64,000 nucleotides of DNA from Strigamia acuminata (Eukaryota > Arthropoda > Chilopoda > Geophilomorpha > Linotaeniidae): the NCBI GenBank assembly GCA_949358305.1, contig OX442320.1, forward strand, positions 11,238,259-11,302,258, given 5' to 3'. This document shows, piece by piece, positions 22,072-32,229 of the stretch; within the stretch, counting starts at the first letter, position 1, and each line of letters starts with the position of its first letter. The notes under the pieces are model-generated. The model did not search any database and had not been told where the DNA came from. It saw only the letters and a list, made by a program, of their open reading frames with translations. Made by a program: the position numbers and the translations under genes.

Positions 22072-25000
22072 ATGATAGTTAGCCCGATTGACGAACAACC
22101 TCTGCAAGCGACAACTTGGACAACATTCATGGAAAGCAATATCACCAATCGCCACTCGAGTTATTTAACCCGCAGTAACAAAGGCAGGCCCAAAACACGA
22201 CAAGGTTAGCGAACTTAATTGCAAAAACAATTGACAAAATCCTTATCTTCGACAGAAGTTCACGCTAGGTCTGTAGAATACAAAAACCAAATAACAGAAA
22301 GAAATGCAACACGAAAATTACTCAATGACTTCACTAATAACACAACCTTGCTGGGATTGTCCCATTTTCTTAAGAGCAAGAATCTCTTATGGCTTATTGC
22401 TTGGATCATTTGTTTTGGCATCGGCATTGCACAGTCGTGGAATGTAGCTCAGGATTTATTCAAGTACAAGTGACTTTGACTGTTTTCTCCTCAGAATATC
22501 CTGATTGTATTTCATTTGTTGCAGTAATAAAGGAACCCAGAAAATTATAATATCCAACGAAGCAGATTTAAAATTGCCATCAATTACTATTTGCTCTTAC
22601 AATTTGCTCCCGGAAAATTATACTCTTGATCATACAATTCCGGATTACATGAACATTAATGCTACTCCTGAAGATTTTTGTAACCGAACAAGCGAAGATG
22701 AAGAACAGTACGTAAGTACCGTACTGTATTTCTTGGATTCTAAGTCGCACAATAATTTCATCTACTGGTAACAAATATTACAATTCTGGTGTTATGGGCT
22801 ACTTTTTTGTGCTGCTACACCAGTGAGACGGCTCAACCAATAGGAGTTAAGACAACGTTGTATCGGTTTGGAGTATAGGGATAGACGAACTAAGCTTACG
22901 TCAAGGGCCTCGCACATGATGCAAATGACGTCATTTCACACAGCTCACGGATTGGCTGCGACATGAATCGCGGGCGAAATAGTACTTGTCCCAAGTACTA
23001 TTTTCAAAAGTTCATTTCCAACCGACGCGAAGGAAATGACATCATCTGCGCATGCGCAATGGCAACGGGATTGTGCCGCGATGCGAAATCGCGGTATGTG
23101 TGCATCCAGCATAAGATCGCAGAGCCTGCAAGAGTTAGTTGTCTGTGCTTTTATAAGATGCTAGGGAACCAGATTGTTGACACCCTGATCAAACTTCATA
23201 GAAATCTCATGAATAGATTTGGTGCCTTCTTGCGTTTCGGATGAGATTTTTATCTTCGGGACATCTGACTGAATATGCATCCTTTATATTTTCTAGGAGA
23301 AAAACATCAGTATCAACGACGGTCGTCTCTTGACCTTTCTTCGAACATTACCCGATGACGAAAGACAAAATCTGAGCATTGACATTCTTTCAATGTTCCA
23401 AAAATGCATTTTCAAAGAAGACCCATGCAATTTCAGGTTCTGCCCTCATGTAAAAATTGCACCTTGTTTGAGCTGACATTTTGTATTCACTAATCTAGTG
23501 ACCCCATTGTATTCTTCAAGTTCAACAATCCATACTACGGCAACTGCATCACCTTCAATCCAGGTTTCAACGAAGAAAGACAACTCAAAGCAGATATCTA
23601 CACCAGTGAGTATGAGTAGTTTCTTAGGACAATTCTCTTTAGTTCTTTCCTAAAACCAATCTTTAAATTTTCCAGAACTCAGTGTAATACTTAAAGTGGA
23701 CAGAACTGGCTGGCTTAGAGTCGGGGACAAACAGCCAAAAGTGGCAATTTTATTCCACTCGCCAGGCTCTGCGCCGGTTCTGGAATCATCCAGTGTTTTT
23801 GATCTACGTCCTGGAGATAATTCTGAATACACATTAAGAATGGTTAATTTGTGATGTAAATTAAATTAACAATTCTTTTCAATCATTTTACAACTGCAGA
23901 GTGAAATCCGGTTCAACAAACTGTTGTCGAGCGGTTGTGTCGACAAAACAGATCCGAAATACATGACCAGAAGCTTCTACTATAATGATTCAACGCCTTA
24001 CTTATATTCCAACGAAGTACGTGTGCCCCTACACAATTTAGTGCGCGTCAAGGCTTCCCAGGGCCGGTGCGATACATATTTCCACCTGAGGCGAGCAAGG
24101 CATATGCCGTCCTTTTGAACAGTAAAAATTTTTGTTGTTGAAATAATCGGTTTGTGCGCCCACAGATGGCGCCGCTAGAAATATGCCACCTGAGGTGACC
24201 GCCTCACCCCTCGCACCGGCCCTGTGGCCTCCTATTCCCAAAATACATAATGGGTACATATTCTTCATCCGTTCCTATTAGAACACTGGATGGGTGACCT
24301 GCTGAAAATATCAGTTATTCAGCAGGTTTGTGGCGATGGTCGAGGGTATTCGAGACCTTATGTGGGCAGAGCTTTTTGTTAGTGGAGCAGTATATGAGCG
24401 GCATTGCCAAAAGACCTCTGGTCATTTACTGTGACAATCAACAGTCAAGACAACCCTGCTTGTGCTGGACAGTTCTGGGGGGATACCGGGAATTTCCAGG
24501 TGAACCGGCCATTGTGAAATTTAGTTCCTGACCTTTCCAGATTTCCCTGTGTAAATATTTGTACCCGTGGCCCGACCTATCTAGATTTTCCGGTACTAAA
24601 TTTGTTGCCAGTCCAGCCCTGGTTGTTTGTCATCATGGCGAAATAGCTGGGGAAATCGCCAAGCAATGCAATCACTTCTCACCCGTTGGCGACGCGAATC
24701 ACACCGCTTTGTGCTTTGCAGCATTACGGACTGTTTCTACGACAAAATGCAAGGTTGTGTTCTCAAGAAAGTAGTCCCGCAGATCGCAGCTAGCATGACC
24801 CAACAACCCTTTATGGTCATTCAGTCATTCAGTCATTCAGTCATTCAGTGTCATGACAATGCCAAGTGTTCATCACTAGGTGCATTCGAAAAGTCATCAA
24901 AACGAGTGTAAATGTGTTTGCACTGGTTAAACGGAAACAACCTGTATGCCACGTTTAAATCTCCGTTCAACGAGATTTCTCGTTCAAATGGGGTCTTGCT

Positions 25001-26710
25001 GGCAGCCATCTTGGATTTCCCTTATGCTGGTGACACACGGCGCGTTTTGCGGCGCGAATCGCGTCGCCAAAATGGCGTCAGGTCGCATCTGATTGGTTGC
25101 GATCAAAATCGCCGACCAAAAAGTACATGCACCAAGTACTTTCGCGACGCGATTCGCGTCGCAAAACGCGCCGTGTGTCACCAGCATACGATCTGTCGCA
25201 ACGATCTCAATCGTAAGAACAATTTTGTAGCATTTTAAACAACAAAAATAATGATCATCATTATGGTTATTATTTGGGCTAATTTTTTTACACTGAAATT
25301 TACACAGAAATGTATTTTTAAACTCGAAAATTGGGTTGTTTAACTTGACATTTACAGTTTTACACTACCAGTTGCACTGGTAGTTTAGTTTAAATGACCT
25401 ACTGTTGTTTTCCAGGGTTGTATGAAATCGTGCTATCAAAGGCATGCAATGAAAAAATGCCTCAAAGTGGATCCAATTGTGCCTGTTCAGTTTGAAGAAA
25501 TAGGTCGAAACTACACAGCTGAAAGTCCACCAATATGTGAGATCAATAGTTCAGAATCTTTTATAGCAATTTGCTTTGAAAGTGATTTTTTTTTTAGCAT
25601 GTGCTGAGCTTGATGAAGAAACAATGAGCATGAAGACTTGTGACTGTCCTCTACCTTGCAGGTGATTGTTTTTCTTTTTAGATAGAAAATGGTTACGTAG
25701 TGGAGAATCATTTGAGACCGAAAAGAAAATAAATAGCAAAGATTTTCCATTACATAATAATTGCTTTCTTAGTGGAACTAATTATTTTCCCTTTCAATCA
25801 GTTTTTTGCAGTATTCAGTGAATCCAGACACAACTACCTTACTTGATGTAAGCACCTGGGTGTAAATATTGATGAAATTTAACAAATTAATCAAACTTTT
25901 GATGAATTTTGACAAATTTTTGATTAATTTCAATTTCTCAAACCAAGTGTTGATAAATTTTAATTTTTCCAACCAATTGTTGATAAATTTCAATTTTTCA
26001 AACCAATTTTTAATAAATTTTAATTTTTTAAACCAATTGTTGATAAATTTCAATTTCTCAAACCAATTGTTGATAAATTTCAATTTTTCAAACCAATTGT
26101 TGATAAATTTCAATTTTTCAAACCAATTGTTGATAAATTTCAATTTTTCAAACCAATTTTTGAGAAATTTCAATTTTTCAAACCAATTGTTAATAAATTT
26201 CAATTTTTCAAACCAATTTTTGATAAATTTCCAATCTTTCCTTTCTTTCCCAGTCCTGCAGAACAAACAACACGAAAAAACAGTAAGAAAACCGCTTAAA
26301 AAAACCCAAAACAACTCACCAAACCACTTCCCTTTGCAGACAAAAAGTCCGCTTCACGGTCAACTTCCTGACCACCATCATGGAAATTGTCCAAGAAGAG
26401 CAAGAATACTCGGTAAAAAAAAAAAAAACCAAACGCAAACCCCCACACTAACCTCACCTCACCCTAGTTGGCCCAATTCTTCGGCATCCTGGGCGGAAAT
26501 CTGAGTCTCTCCGTCGGCCTGTGCATCATCTCAATCCTCGAGCTCTTCGAACTCGGCTGGAACCTCGCAGCTCTCTGGCTCGTCCCGACGCGCGCAGCCG
26601 CCATTTTAAAATCCAATCCTTCGTCCAGGAGCTTCACCTCCATCTTGCCGGCTAAATCAAAACTGACGGATCTATTCAAGCGCGCCAGGGCGCTCCGAGA
26701 AGAGAAATAA
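22072..26710 (+). CDS. DEG/ENaC (ASIC-like) sodium channel subunit
   Basis: Trimeric plasma-membrane cation channel subunit. Thirteen exons join in frame to 546 residues: 22072-22204, 22256-22469, 22525-22711, 23297-23436, 23499-23605, 23676-23842, 23900-24016, 25416-25536, 25598-25661, 25802-25847, 26254-26282 (29-nt microexon), 26340-26412, 26468-26710. TM1 is about residues 88-108. Family marks: PSITICSYN, FNNPYYGNCITFNPG, a thumb cysteine cluster GCMKSCYQRHAMKKC, CDCPLPC followed by YSV, and the pre-TM2/TM2 segment with GGN and LELFEL. Two conserved pore elements deviate: the N-terminal His-Gly gating motif reads Leu77-Gly78, and the G-x-S selectivity filter reads Gly483-Leu484-Cys485. 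Exons 1-2 are inferred from phase and are slightly less certain. Ligand and ion selectivity cannot be read from sequence. The AATAAA at 26706-26711 overlaps the stop. Confidence 0.92.
22780..22882. repeat. Repeat shared with USP intron 2
   Basis: In DEG/ENaC intron 3. Contains ACAATTCTGGTGTTATGGGC followed by GGCTCAACCAATAGGAG, matching 15795-15815 directly and 15520-15550 in reverse. Confidence 0.7.
22900..23112. mobile_element. Decayed copy of the 25-kb MITE family
   Basis: The right part (GATGCGAAATCGCGG ... CATCCAGCATA) and the centre (AGTACTT ... CCAAGTACT) match the element at 25025-25186 with substitutions. The left end is not clearly preserved. It lies in DEG/ENaC intron 3. Confidence 0.65.
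24059..24224. mobile_element. hAT MITE, 166 bp, 14-bp perfect TIR
   Basis: Left end CAGGGCCGGTGCGA and right end TCGCACCGGCCCTG are perfect inverted repeats. The flanking 8-mers AGGCTTCC and TGGCCTCC match at 6 of 8 positions, consistent with an aged 8-bp duplication. Inserted 42 bp after the donor of DEG/ENaC exon 7. Confidence 0.9.
24458..24621. mobile_element. Putative third hAT-like MITE in the same intron
   Basis: The right end reads CAGGGCTGGACTGGC on the minus strand (24621-24607). A partial counterpart GTGCTGGACAG lies at the left (24462-24472). No clean target duplication. Assigned from the one good end and from the CAGGGCTGGACTGG consensus style of hAT ends. Confidence 0.4.
24815..24850. 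repeat. Short 8-bp microsatellite TCATTCAG
   Basis: Four to five perfect tandem copies within DEG/ENaC intron 7. Confidence 0.85.
25025..25186. mobile_element. MITE with 43-bp inverted repeats and TA duplication
   Basis: The arms begin TGCTGGTGACACACGGCGCG and are reverse complements over 43 bp with one mismatch. Flanked by TA on both sides (25023-25024, 25187-25188), pointing to a Tc1/mariner-type or related transposase. The centre has AGTACATGCACCAAGTACT. Very CpG-rich against an AT-rich intron, so probably recent. Lies in DEG/ENaC intron 7. Confidence 0.9.
25880..26232. repeat. 27-bp intronic array
   Basis: About 13 copies of a 27-bp unit (TTGATAAATTTCAATTTTTC plus AAACCAA) fill DEG/ENaC intron 10 (25848-26253). 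The unit is a multiple of 3, which leaves both strands open for 500-600 nt; these frames are not genes. Confidence 0.95.
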
Positions 26711-26711
26711 A
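26706..26711 (+). terminator. Poly(A) signal overlapping the channel stop codon
   Basis: AATAAA includes the TAA stop (26708-26710) of the DEG/ENaC gene. A second AATAAA for the same strand lies at 26886. Confidence 0.5.
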
Positions 26712-26875
26712 TTCAGAATTTAATCTTCAGATGTGAGAAAAATGTTTCAGCGTCAAAATGGCGAAATCGCTTCGAATTTTCTTCATTTTCTTCGTTTTCT
26801 ACGTTTCGTGCTGAAATATTCTTGGCTAATTAATTAGAAATTGTGTTTGTTTTGCGTCCAGTGCCCTTCTTGTTG

Positions 26876-26891
26876 TTTATTTGTAAATAAA
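26876..26891. terminator. Back-to-back poly(A) signals for convergent genes
   Basis: TTTATTTGTAAATAAA carries AATAAA on both strands within 16 bp, between the convergent DEG/ENaC (plus) and PAK (minus) genes. It could serve both 3' ends. Confidence 0.5.
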
Positions 26892-27159
26892 ATGAAATTA
26901 AAAAACAAAAAACAATGTCGGTACAGTTTTTTTCCATCTATTTACAAATAAAAATCAAAAGACAGCGCGGAGCGGCTTAAGACATCCAATTCTAGGCTAG
27001 ATTCATTGAATAGTATCAAATGTGATCACAATTAAGTAGTGGATACTTTTTTTTTTTTAAAAAAACAAAAAAAAAAAATATTTTTTTTTTGGTCCATTGT
27101 TGCACGTCACTTGTTAATTCGAAATGGGGAATGTTGGTTTGTTGGTGGAATTATTATGT

Positions 27160-30100
27160 TTATATTTTCTTTAGAATTCGCTTGGCAGCCTTGATTAAAG
27201 GCACAATGGTGGCGAGTTTCTCGGCTTTGTCGAGGAAGGCGTGTTGGAGTAATTCGTGAGCTGTTGCGCGTTTTTCCACGTCGACTTCGAGACACCGGCT
27301 GAGGAAGTCGAGGAATTCTGTTGAGAGTTTGTTGGTGTCCTTCATGTCGGGTTTGCCGTTGGAAGCGATTAGGTATAGAGCGCGGATGGGGGTTTCGTTG
27401 AGGTAGGGGGGCTCGCCTTCTACCATTTCGATCGCCATGATGCCGAGACTCCAAATGTCCACCTGGGAAATGAAATGAATGCGTGAAAAATAGATTTGTT
27501 TTTGGAAAAAAAAAAGTTTTTTTTTGGTATTGTAACTGGGAAATTGGAAAATTGAGTGGAAAATTGAATAATTTGATGAAAAATTGAATAATTTGACGGG
27601 AAATTGAATAATTTGACGGAAAATTGAATAATTTGACTGAAAATTGAATAATTTAAATGAAAATTGAATAATTTGACGGAAAATTGAATAATTTAAATGA
27701 AAATTGAATAATTTAAATGAAAATTGAATAATTTGACGAAAAATTGAATAATTTGACAGGAAATTGAATAATTTGACGAAAAATTGAATAATTTGACGAA
27801 AAATTGAATAATTTGACGAAAAATTGAATAACTTAACGAAAAATTGAATTATTTGACAAAAAATTTAATAATTTGACGAAAAATTGAACAATTTAATTCT
27901 AATATTTGACGGAAAATTGAATAATTTGACGAAAAATTGAATAATTTGACGAAAAATTGAATTATTTGACGAAAAATTGAATTATTTGACGAAAAATTGA
28001 ATTATTTGACGAAAAATTGAATTATTTGACGAAAAATTGAATAATTTGACTGAAAATTGAATAATTTAAATGAAAATTGAATAATTTGACGAAAAATTGA
28101 ATAATTTGACAGGAAATTAAATAATTTGACGAAAAATTGAATAATTTGACGAAAAATTGAATAATTTAACGAAAAATTGAATTATTTGACAAAAAATTTA
28201 ATAATTTGACGAAAAATTGAACAATTTAATTCTAATATTTGACGGAAAATTGAATAATTTGACGGAAAATTGAATAATTTGACGAAAAATTGAATAATTT
28301 GACGAAAAATTGAATTATTTGACGAAAAATTGAATTATTTGACGAAAAATTGAATTATTTGACGAAAAATTGAATTATTTGACGAAAAATTGAATTATTT
28401 GACAAGAAATTGAATAATTTGACGGAAAACTGAATAATTTGACAGGAAATTGAATAATTTAACGAAAAATTAAACAATTTGACGAAAAATTGAATAATTT
28501 GACGGAAAACTGAATATTTGACGAAAAATTAAAAAATTGAAAAAATTGAAAAAATGAAAAATTTAAATTGCGACGTGAAATTTTGACCAATTAAATTAAA
28601 AAATCCCACTTTCATTTGAATTATCACTAAAAGAATAATTTTCCAATTTCTATTGAATATCATTTACTTCATTGCCGTATTGTTTCCTCGTGACGACTTC
28701 CGGCGCCATCCAATAGGGGGTTCCCACCATAGTAACCCGCTTGTTCTCCTCCTGCGTGAGCTGAGCGCAAAATCCGAAATCCGTCACTTTGACGATCCCG
28801 TCCATGCTCAACAAAACGTTGTCGCTCTTGATGTCCCGATGAATGATCCCCTTGGAATGGAGAAACTCGATTCCCTGCAACACTTCGCGCATGACGGCCG
28901 CGATTTGTCCTTCGCGCATGATCGTTTCCGTCACCACGTCCGTCAAGGGTCCGCCTTAGAGTTGCGCAATTTAATTATCTCTTTTGACCCGATTCCGAGT
29001 TAATTGTGGCTAATTACCTTCCAAGTATTCCATAACGACCCACAAGTGATTATCGACCAAGTGAGCGTTTAAGAAATTCACAAGATTCGCGTGTCGGTTT
29101 TCACGCATCACGAGAATTTCTGTGATTATCAACTCTTTTTTCGGCTGTTTGGCTAAATCCATTGTTTTGATGGCCACTTTTTCGTTCGTTTCGCGGTCGA
29201 TGCCGATGTAGACGGTCCCGGAAGCGCTGCAAAGAGTTCACATTGTGATTATTCTGTTTGGAAAAAATATTTTTGATTAAATTTCACTAAAATGGCACTA
29301 GATTCACTAAATCTTAGTTCGATTTTACTCATTTTTTAAGAAAATTCCTCATTTTAAACGATTTTGTCATTAAATTTCATCAAATTTTACAAATTTTTAA
29401 CGATTTTCCATCAATTTTCCAGGATTTCCATTAAATTTCACTAAAATGGCACTAGATTCACTAATTCTTAGTTCGATTTACAAATTTTTAAGAAAATTTC
29501 TCATTTTCAACGATTTTTTTCATTAAATTTCATCAAATTTTATAAATTTTCAAGGATTTTCCATTAATTTTTAATAAATTTCTATTAATTTTCAACAAAA
29601 TCTACTAAATTTTTACACAAATTCACTAAACTTTCACAAAATTTCACTCAATTTTAAAATAAATTCGCTAAATTTCCAGAAAAATTCCCTAATTTTTCCT
29701 GAATTTTTCTCATTTTTAACAAATTTCGCATATTTCACTAAATTAAACGAAAATTTCCACATATTTCCATAAATTTCATTTTATTTTTGTCACTTATCAC
29801 ATCGTACCCCGATCCAATTTCCTTTTGCCGATCGTACCGCACGGTCGGGTCTCCAGGTGTAACAATTTTATCTAAAAAAATAAAAAAAATAAAAATAAAC
29901 ATAAAAGTAAATTTCCTCAACAAAACATCAAATATTTAACTGAGCATTTCCATCACTTCCTCCTCACTCATCTTCTTATTCGTTTTCTGACAGCGCCGCA
30001 TCACGGGAGTTTCAATACTCGGTTTCTCCGGAATTTCCTTTTTCGTTTTAAACTACAAATTTAAAAAAAAAGAATTTAAAAAAATTACAAATTATTTTAG

Positions 30101-31167
30101 TTTTAAATTTGGATGGTTTAGAATAAAAACCTTGACGGTGTCGCCGCCAGGGGAGGAGTGAGTGGCATCTTCAGCACTGGAATTGAGCAGATCGTCGGAG
30201 CGAGCGGAAGAGCGCGATTTCTCGCTGCTCGTCTCCGAATCGGTCGCGGGAATTTTGTCACCCGAACTCTGTAGGTCGAACGCGGACGGAAGACATTTGT
30301 CGAGTTCGGCGCTTTCCTCGGCTAAAGTTTCTTTGGTAGTGAGAACTTTGATGGCGTTGGAACTCTGTTTGATCGACTGTGCGTAGAACTTTAAAGCGCA
30401 CAAAACCGCGTCCGGGTTTTGGCTTTGTTCAATTTTTCTATTGGAAATCAATAAAAATCATTAAAAATCAATCAAAATCTTTAAAAATTAATCAAAATTA
30501 TCAAAAAATAGATGAAAATCATCATAAAATGACTGAAATCATCATAAAATGACTGAAAATCATCATAAAATGACTGAAAATCATCATAAAATGACTGAAA
30601 ATCATCATAAAATTAACAAAAATCATTAAAGTTCAATGAAAATCATCAAAAATCAATGAAAATCATCAAAAATCAATAAAAATCATCAAAAATCAATGAA
30701 AATCATCAAAAATCAATGAAAATTCTCAAAAATCAATGAAAATCATCAAAAATCAATAAAAATCATCAAAAATCAATGAAAATTATAAAAAAATTAGATG
30801 AAAATCATCAAATATGGATAAAAATCATCACAAAATCAATAAAAATCATAAAAATCAATAAAAATCGATGAAAATCAAACAAAAATAACTAAAATCAACA
30901 AAAAAATCTTCAAAAATCATGAAAAATCAAAAATCTTCAAAAATAAATATATATTAATTTTTAAAATTACGTGATGTTGGAAGCGAGTAGAAGCCGTTGC
31001 CATGGTTCCGGCAGCCCTAGAAATTCCCTCGTTTCAGAGTCGAATCCGACGTGTATTTTATGTTCGACCGCGAACGGCGCTCCGATTTCCGACGGTCCTT
31101 CACTGAAATGATTCGTCTGCCTCTTTTTCCGATTCTTCCGTTTAAACACCTTCAATATCGACGCCAT
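27160..31167 (-). CDS. Group I p21-activated serine/threonine kinase (PAK)
   Basis: Rac/Cdc42 effector kinase controlling the cytoskeleton. Seven coding exons (minus): 31167-30971, 30437-30131, 30052-29941, 29871-29808, 29226-29018, 28954-28668, 27462-27160; 492 residues in frame. Residues about 34-90 form the CRIB/autoinhibitory segment ([12 protein letters not shown], then [12 protein letters not shown], diagnostic of group I). A serine-rich linker follows, then the kinase domain: glycine loop GSGASGTVY, VAIK lysine, [24 protein letters not shown]. All catalytic residues are present. The N-terminus before CRIB is only about 34 basic residues, without the Nck-binding PxxP segment found at the start of vertebrate PAK1, unless an upstream exon is missed. 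The start is preceded by a spliced 5' UTR exon. Two introns carry 20-bp arrays. Confidence 0.94.
27548..28530. repeat. 20-bp array with a higher-order 333-bp duplication
   Basis: About 49 units of AATTGAATAATTTGACGAAA fill the last PAK intron (27463-28667). A distinctive variant block (AATTCTAATATTTGACGG) recurs at 27895 and 28228, and its neighbours recur in the same order. Part of the array was therefore duplicated as a block of about 333 bp. Confidence 0.95.
29285..29570. repeat. Two-copy tandem duplication in PAK intron 5
   Basis: A segment of about 150 bp starting TCACTAAAATGGCACTAGATTC (29285 region) is repeated from about 29440 with substitutions. It is followed by degenerate CATTAAATTTCATC/AATTTTC words to 29760. 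Confidence 0.75.
30440..30940. repeat. 20-bp array in PAK intron 1
   Basis: About 24 units of the type AAAATCATCAAAAATCAATG fill the intron between the CRIB exons (30438-30970). A sub-block with CATCATAAAATGACTGAAA occurs near the start. Confidence 0.92.
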
Positions 31168-31787
31168 TATTTATTCCAACTCTTTAATTTTTGTCAAAAT
31201 CAAAACCGAAGATCTCCTTTCAATTCATCCTCCAAATCTAAAAGGAAAAATAAATAAGAAAACAAAATGAATAAAACAAAAAATTTCTTATTTTCAACGT
31301 TCTAATTTTCAGATAACTCGAACCCACTTCCGTTTCCGGTAAAACAAATAAATTTTTTAAATAGAAATTTTTTTTAATTTTTTAAAAAAAATTAAAAAAA
31401 ATTAAAAATGTTTTTTTTTTTAATTAAAAACAATTATTTTCATTTTTGTCTCGTTTTCCGAGAAACGAAACGAACTTCCTCTTAAACGATTTTTTGTTCC
31501 GTTTTTATCTTATGTAAATATTATTTCGTTATCGGATCAAGCGGTTTGCGCGGTTTCGGGTTAATAAAACGAGATCATTGTTGTCGTTGTACGCGAAACG
31601 ATTTCCACGGAAACGGAATTTAAATTTTTTTCCCAAGTTGCGGCCGGAAATTATTAATTTCTCGCTCCGTTTTAAGGAATTAACACGAGATTAGTCATTC
31701 GTGCGTGCGAAAAAAGGCGGAGTCGCTCGTTTTCGCATCAGAAATGGAGAAATCTCAAGGTTTTTCCTTAATTTCGGGTTTACTTAC

Positions 31788-31851
31788 GTTCAATTGATCG
31801 ATTTTGAATAAAATTGGATTGGATGAAGTGATCATTTTCGCACGAAACCAC
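31788..31851 (-). promoter_or_regulatory. PAK 5' UTR exon with upstream ORF
   Basis: Minus-strand acceptor TTGCAG| at 31852 and donor AAC|GTAAGT at 31788 bracket a 64-nt exon. It contains an ATG whose frame (MITSSNPILF...) continues into the next exon (which starts at 31237) and stops there after about 20 codons, upstream of the PAK ATG at 31167. This is a candidate translation-dampening uORF. Confidence 0.6.
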
Positions 31852-32229
31852 CTGCAATAAAGACGGCGGAGAAGCGGTAAAGAGACAGCGACCGCTCGGC
31901 TTCTAGTAGATCGATTCGCCGCTAGATGTTCCGGTGGATAGGGATAGCACGAATCCTCATTTTTGGAAACGAAACGGAAATTAAGATTTTAAATAAAGAA
32001 AACACAAGACAATTTTGAAATAAAAAGAGTAAAAATCGTGAATGTAAATGTGTGCTTGAAAAATTCTGTATATGCGTCGTGGGAACGAGAAATTATTTAA
32101 TTAAAACGATTTTTTCGCTGTTGAGTGAATCGGGTTTTATTACTGCGCCATGAAGCACATGGCCAAAATGGCAGAATTTTAAGCATAACCCGAGCTAACT
32201 ACTTCGCTTTTGCTTCGAAATCGAGCGAA
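31852..32229. promoter_or_regulatory. Shared promoter region of divergent PAK and RRP9
   Basis: PAK (minus) and RRP9 (plus) start 1.06 kb apart head-to-head, and less once PAK's 5' UTR exon is counted. The stretch is GC-richer than flanking introns and includes CGGCGGAGAAGCGG. No TATA box obviously assigned. Confidence 0.5.

Noticed and set aside
24735-24767. Possible extra channel exon encoding ITDCFYDKMQ before the cysteine-rich exon
   Set aside because: It looked like thumb-domain sequence, but its phase does not fit either neighbour. Exon 7 (ending GAA at 24016) joins the exon at 25416 directly in phase 0 and gives the correct cysteine spacing.
25778-26504. Long open frames on both strands (about 178 and 211 codons)
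   Set aside because: They are produced by the 27-bp array in a DEG/ENaC intron. The unit length is divisible by three, so frames stay open on both strands, and real exons 11-13 of the channel overlap the region in another frame.
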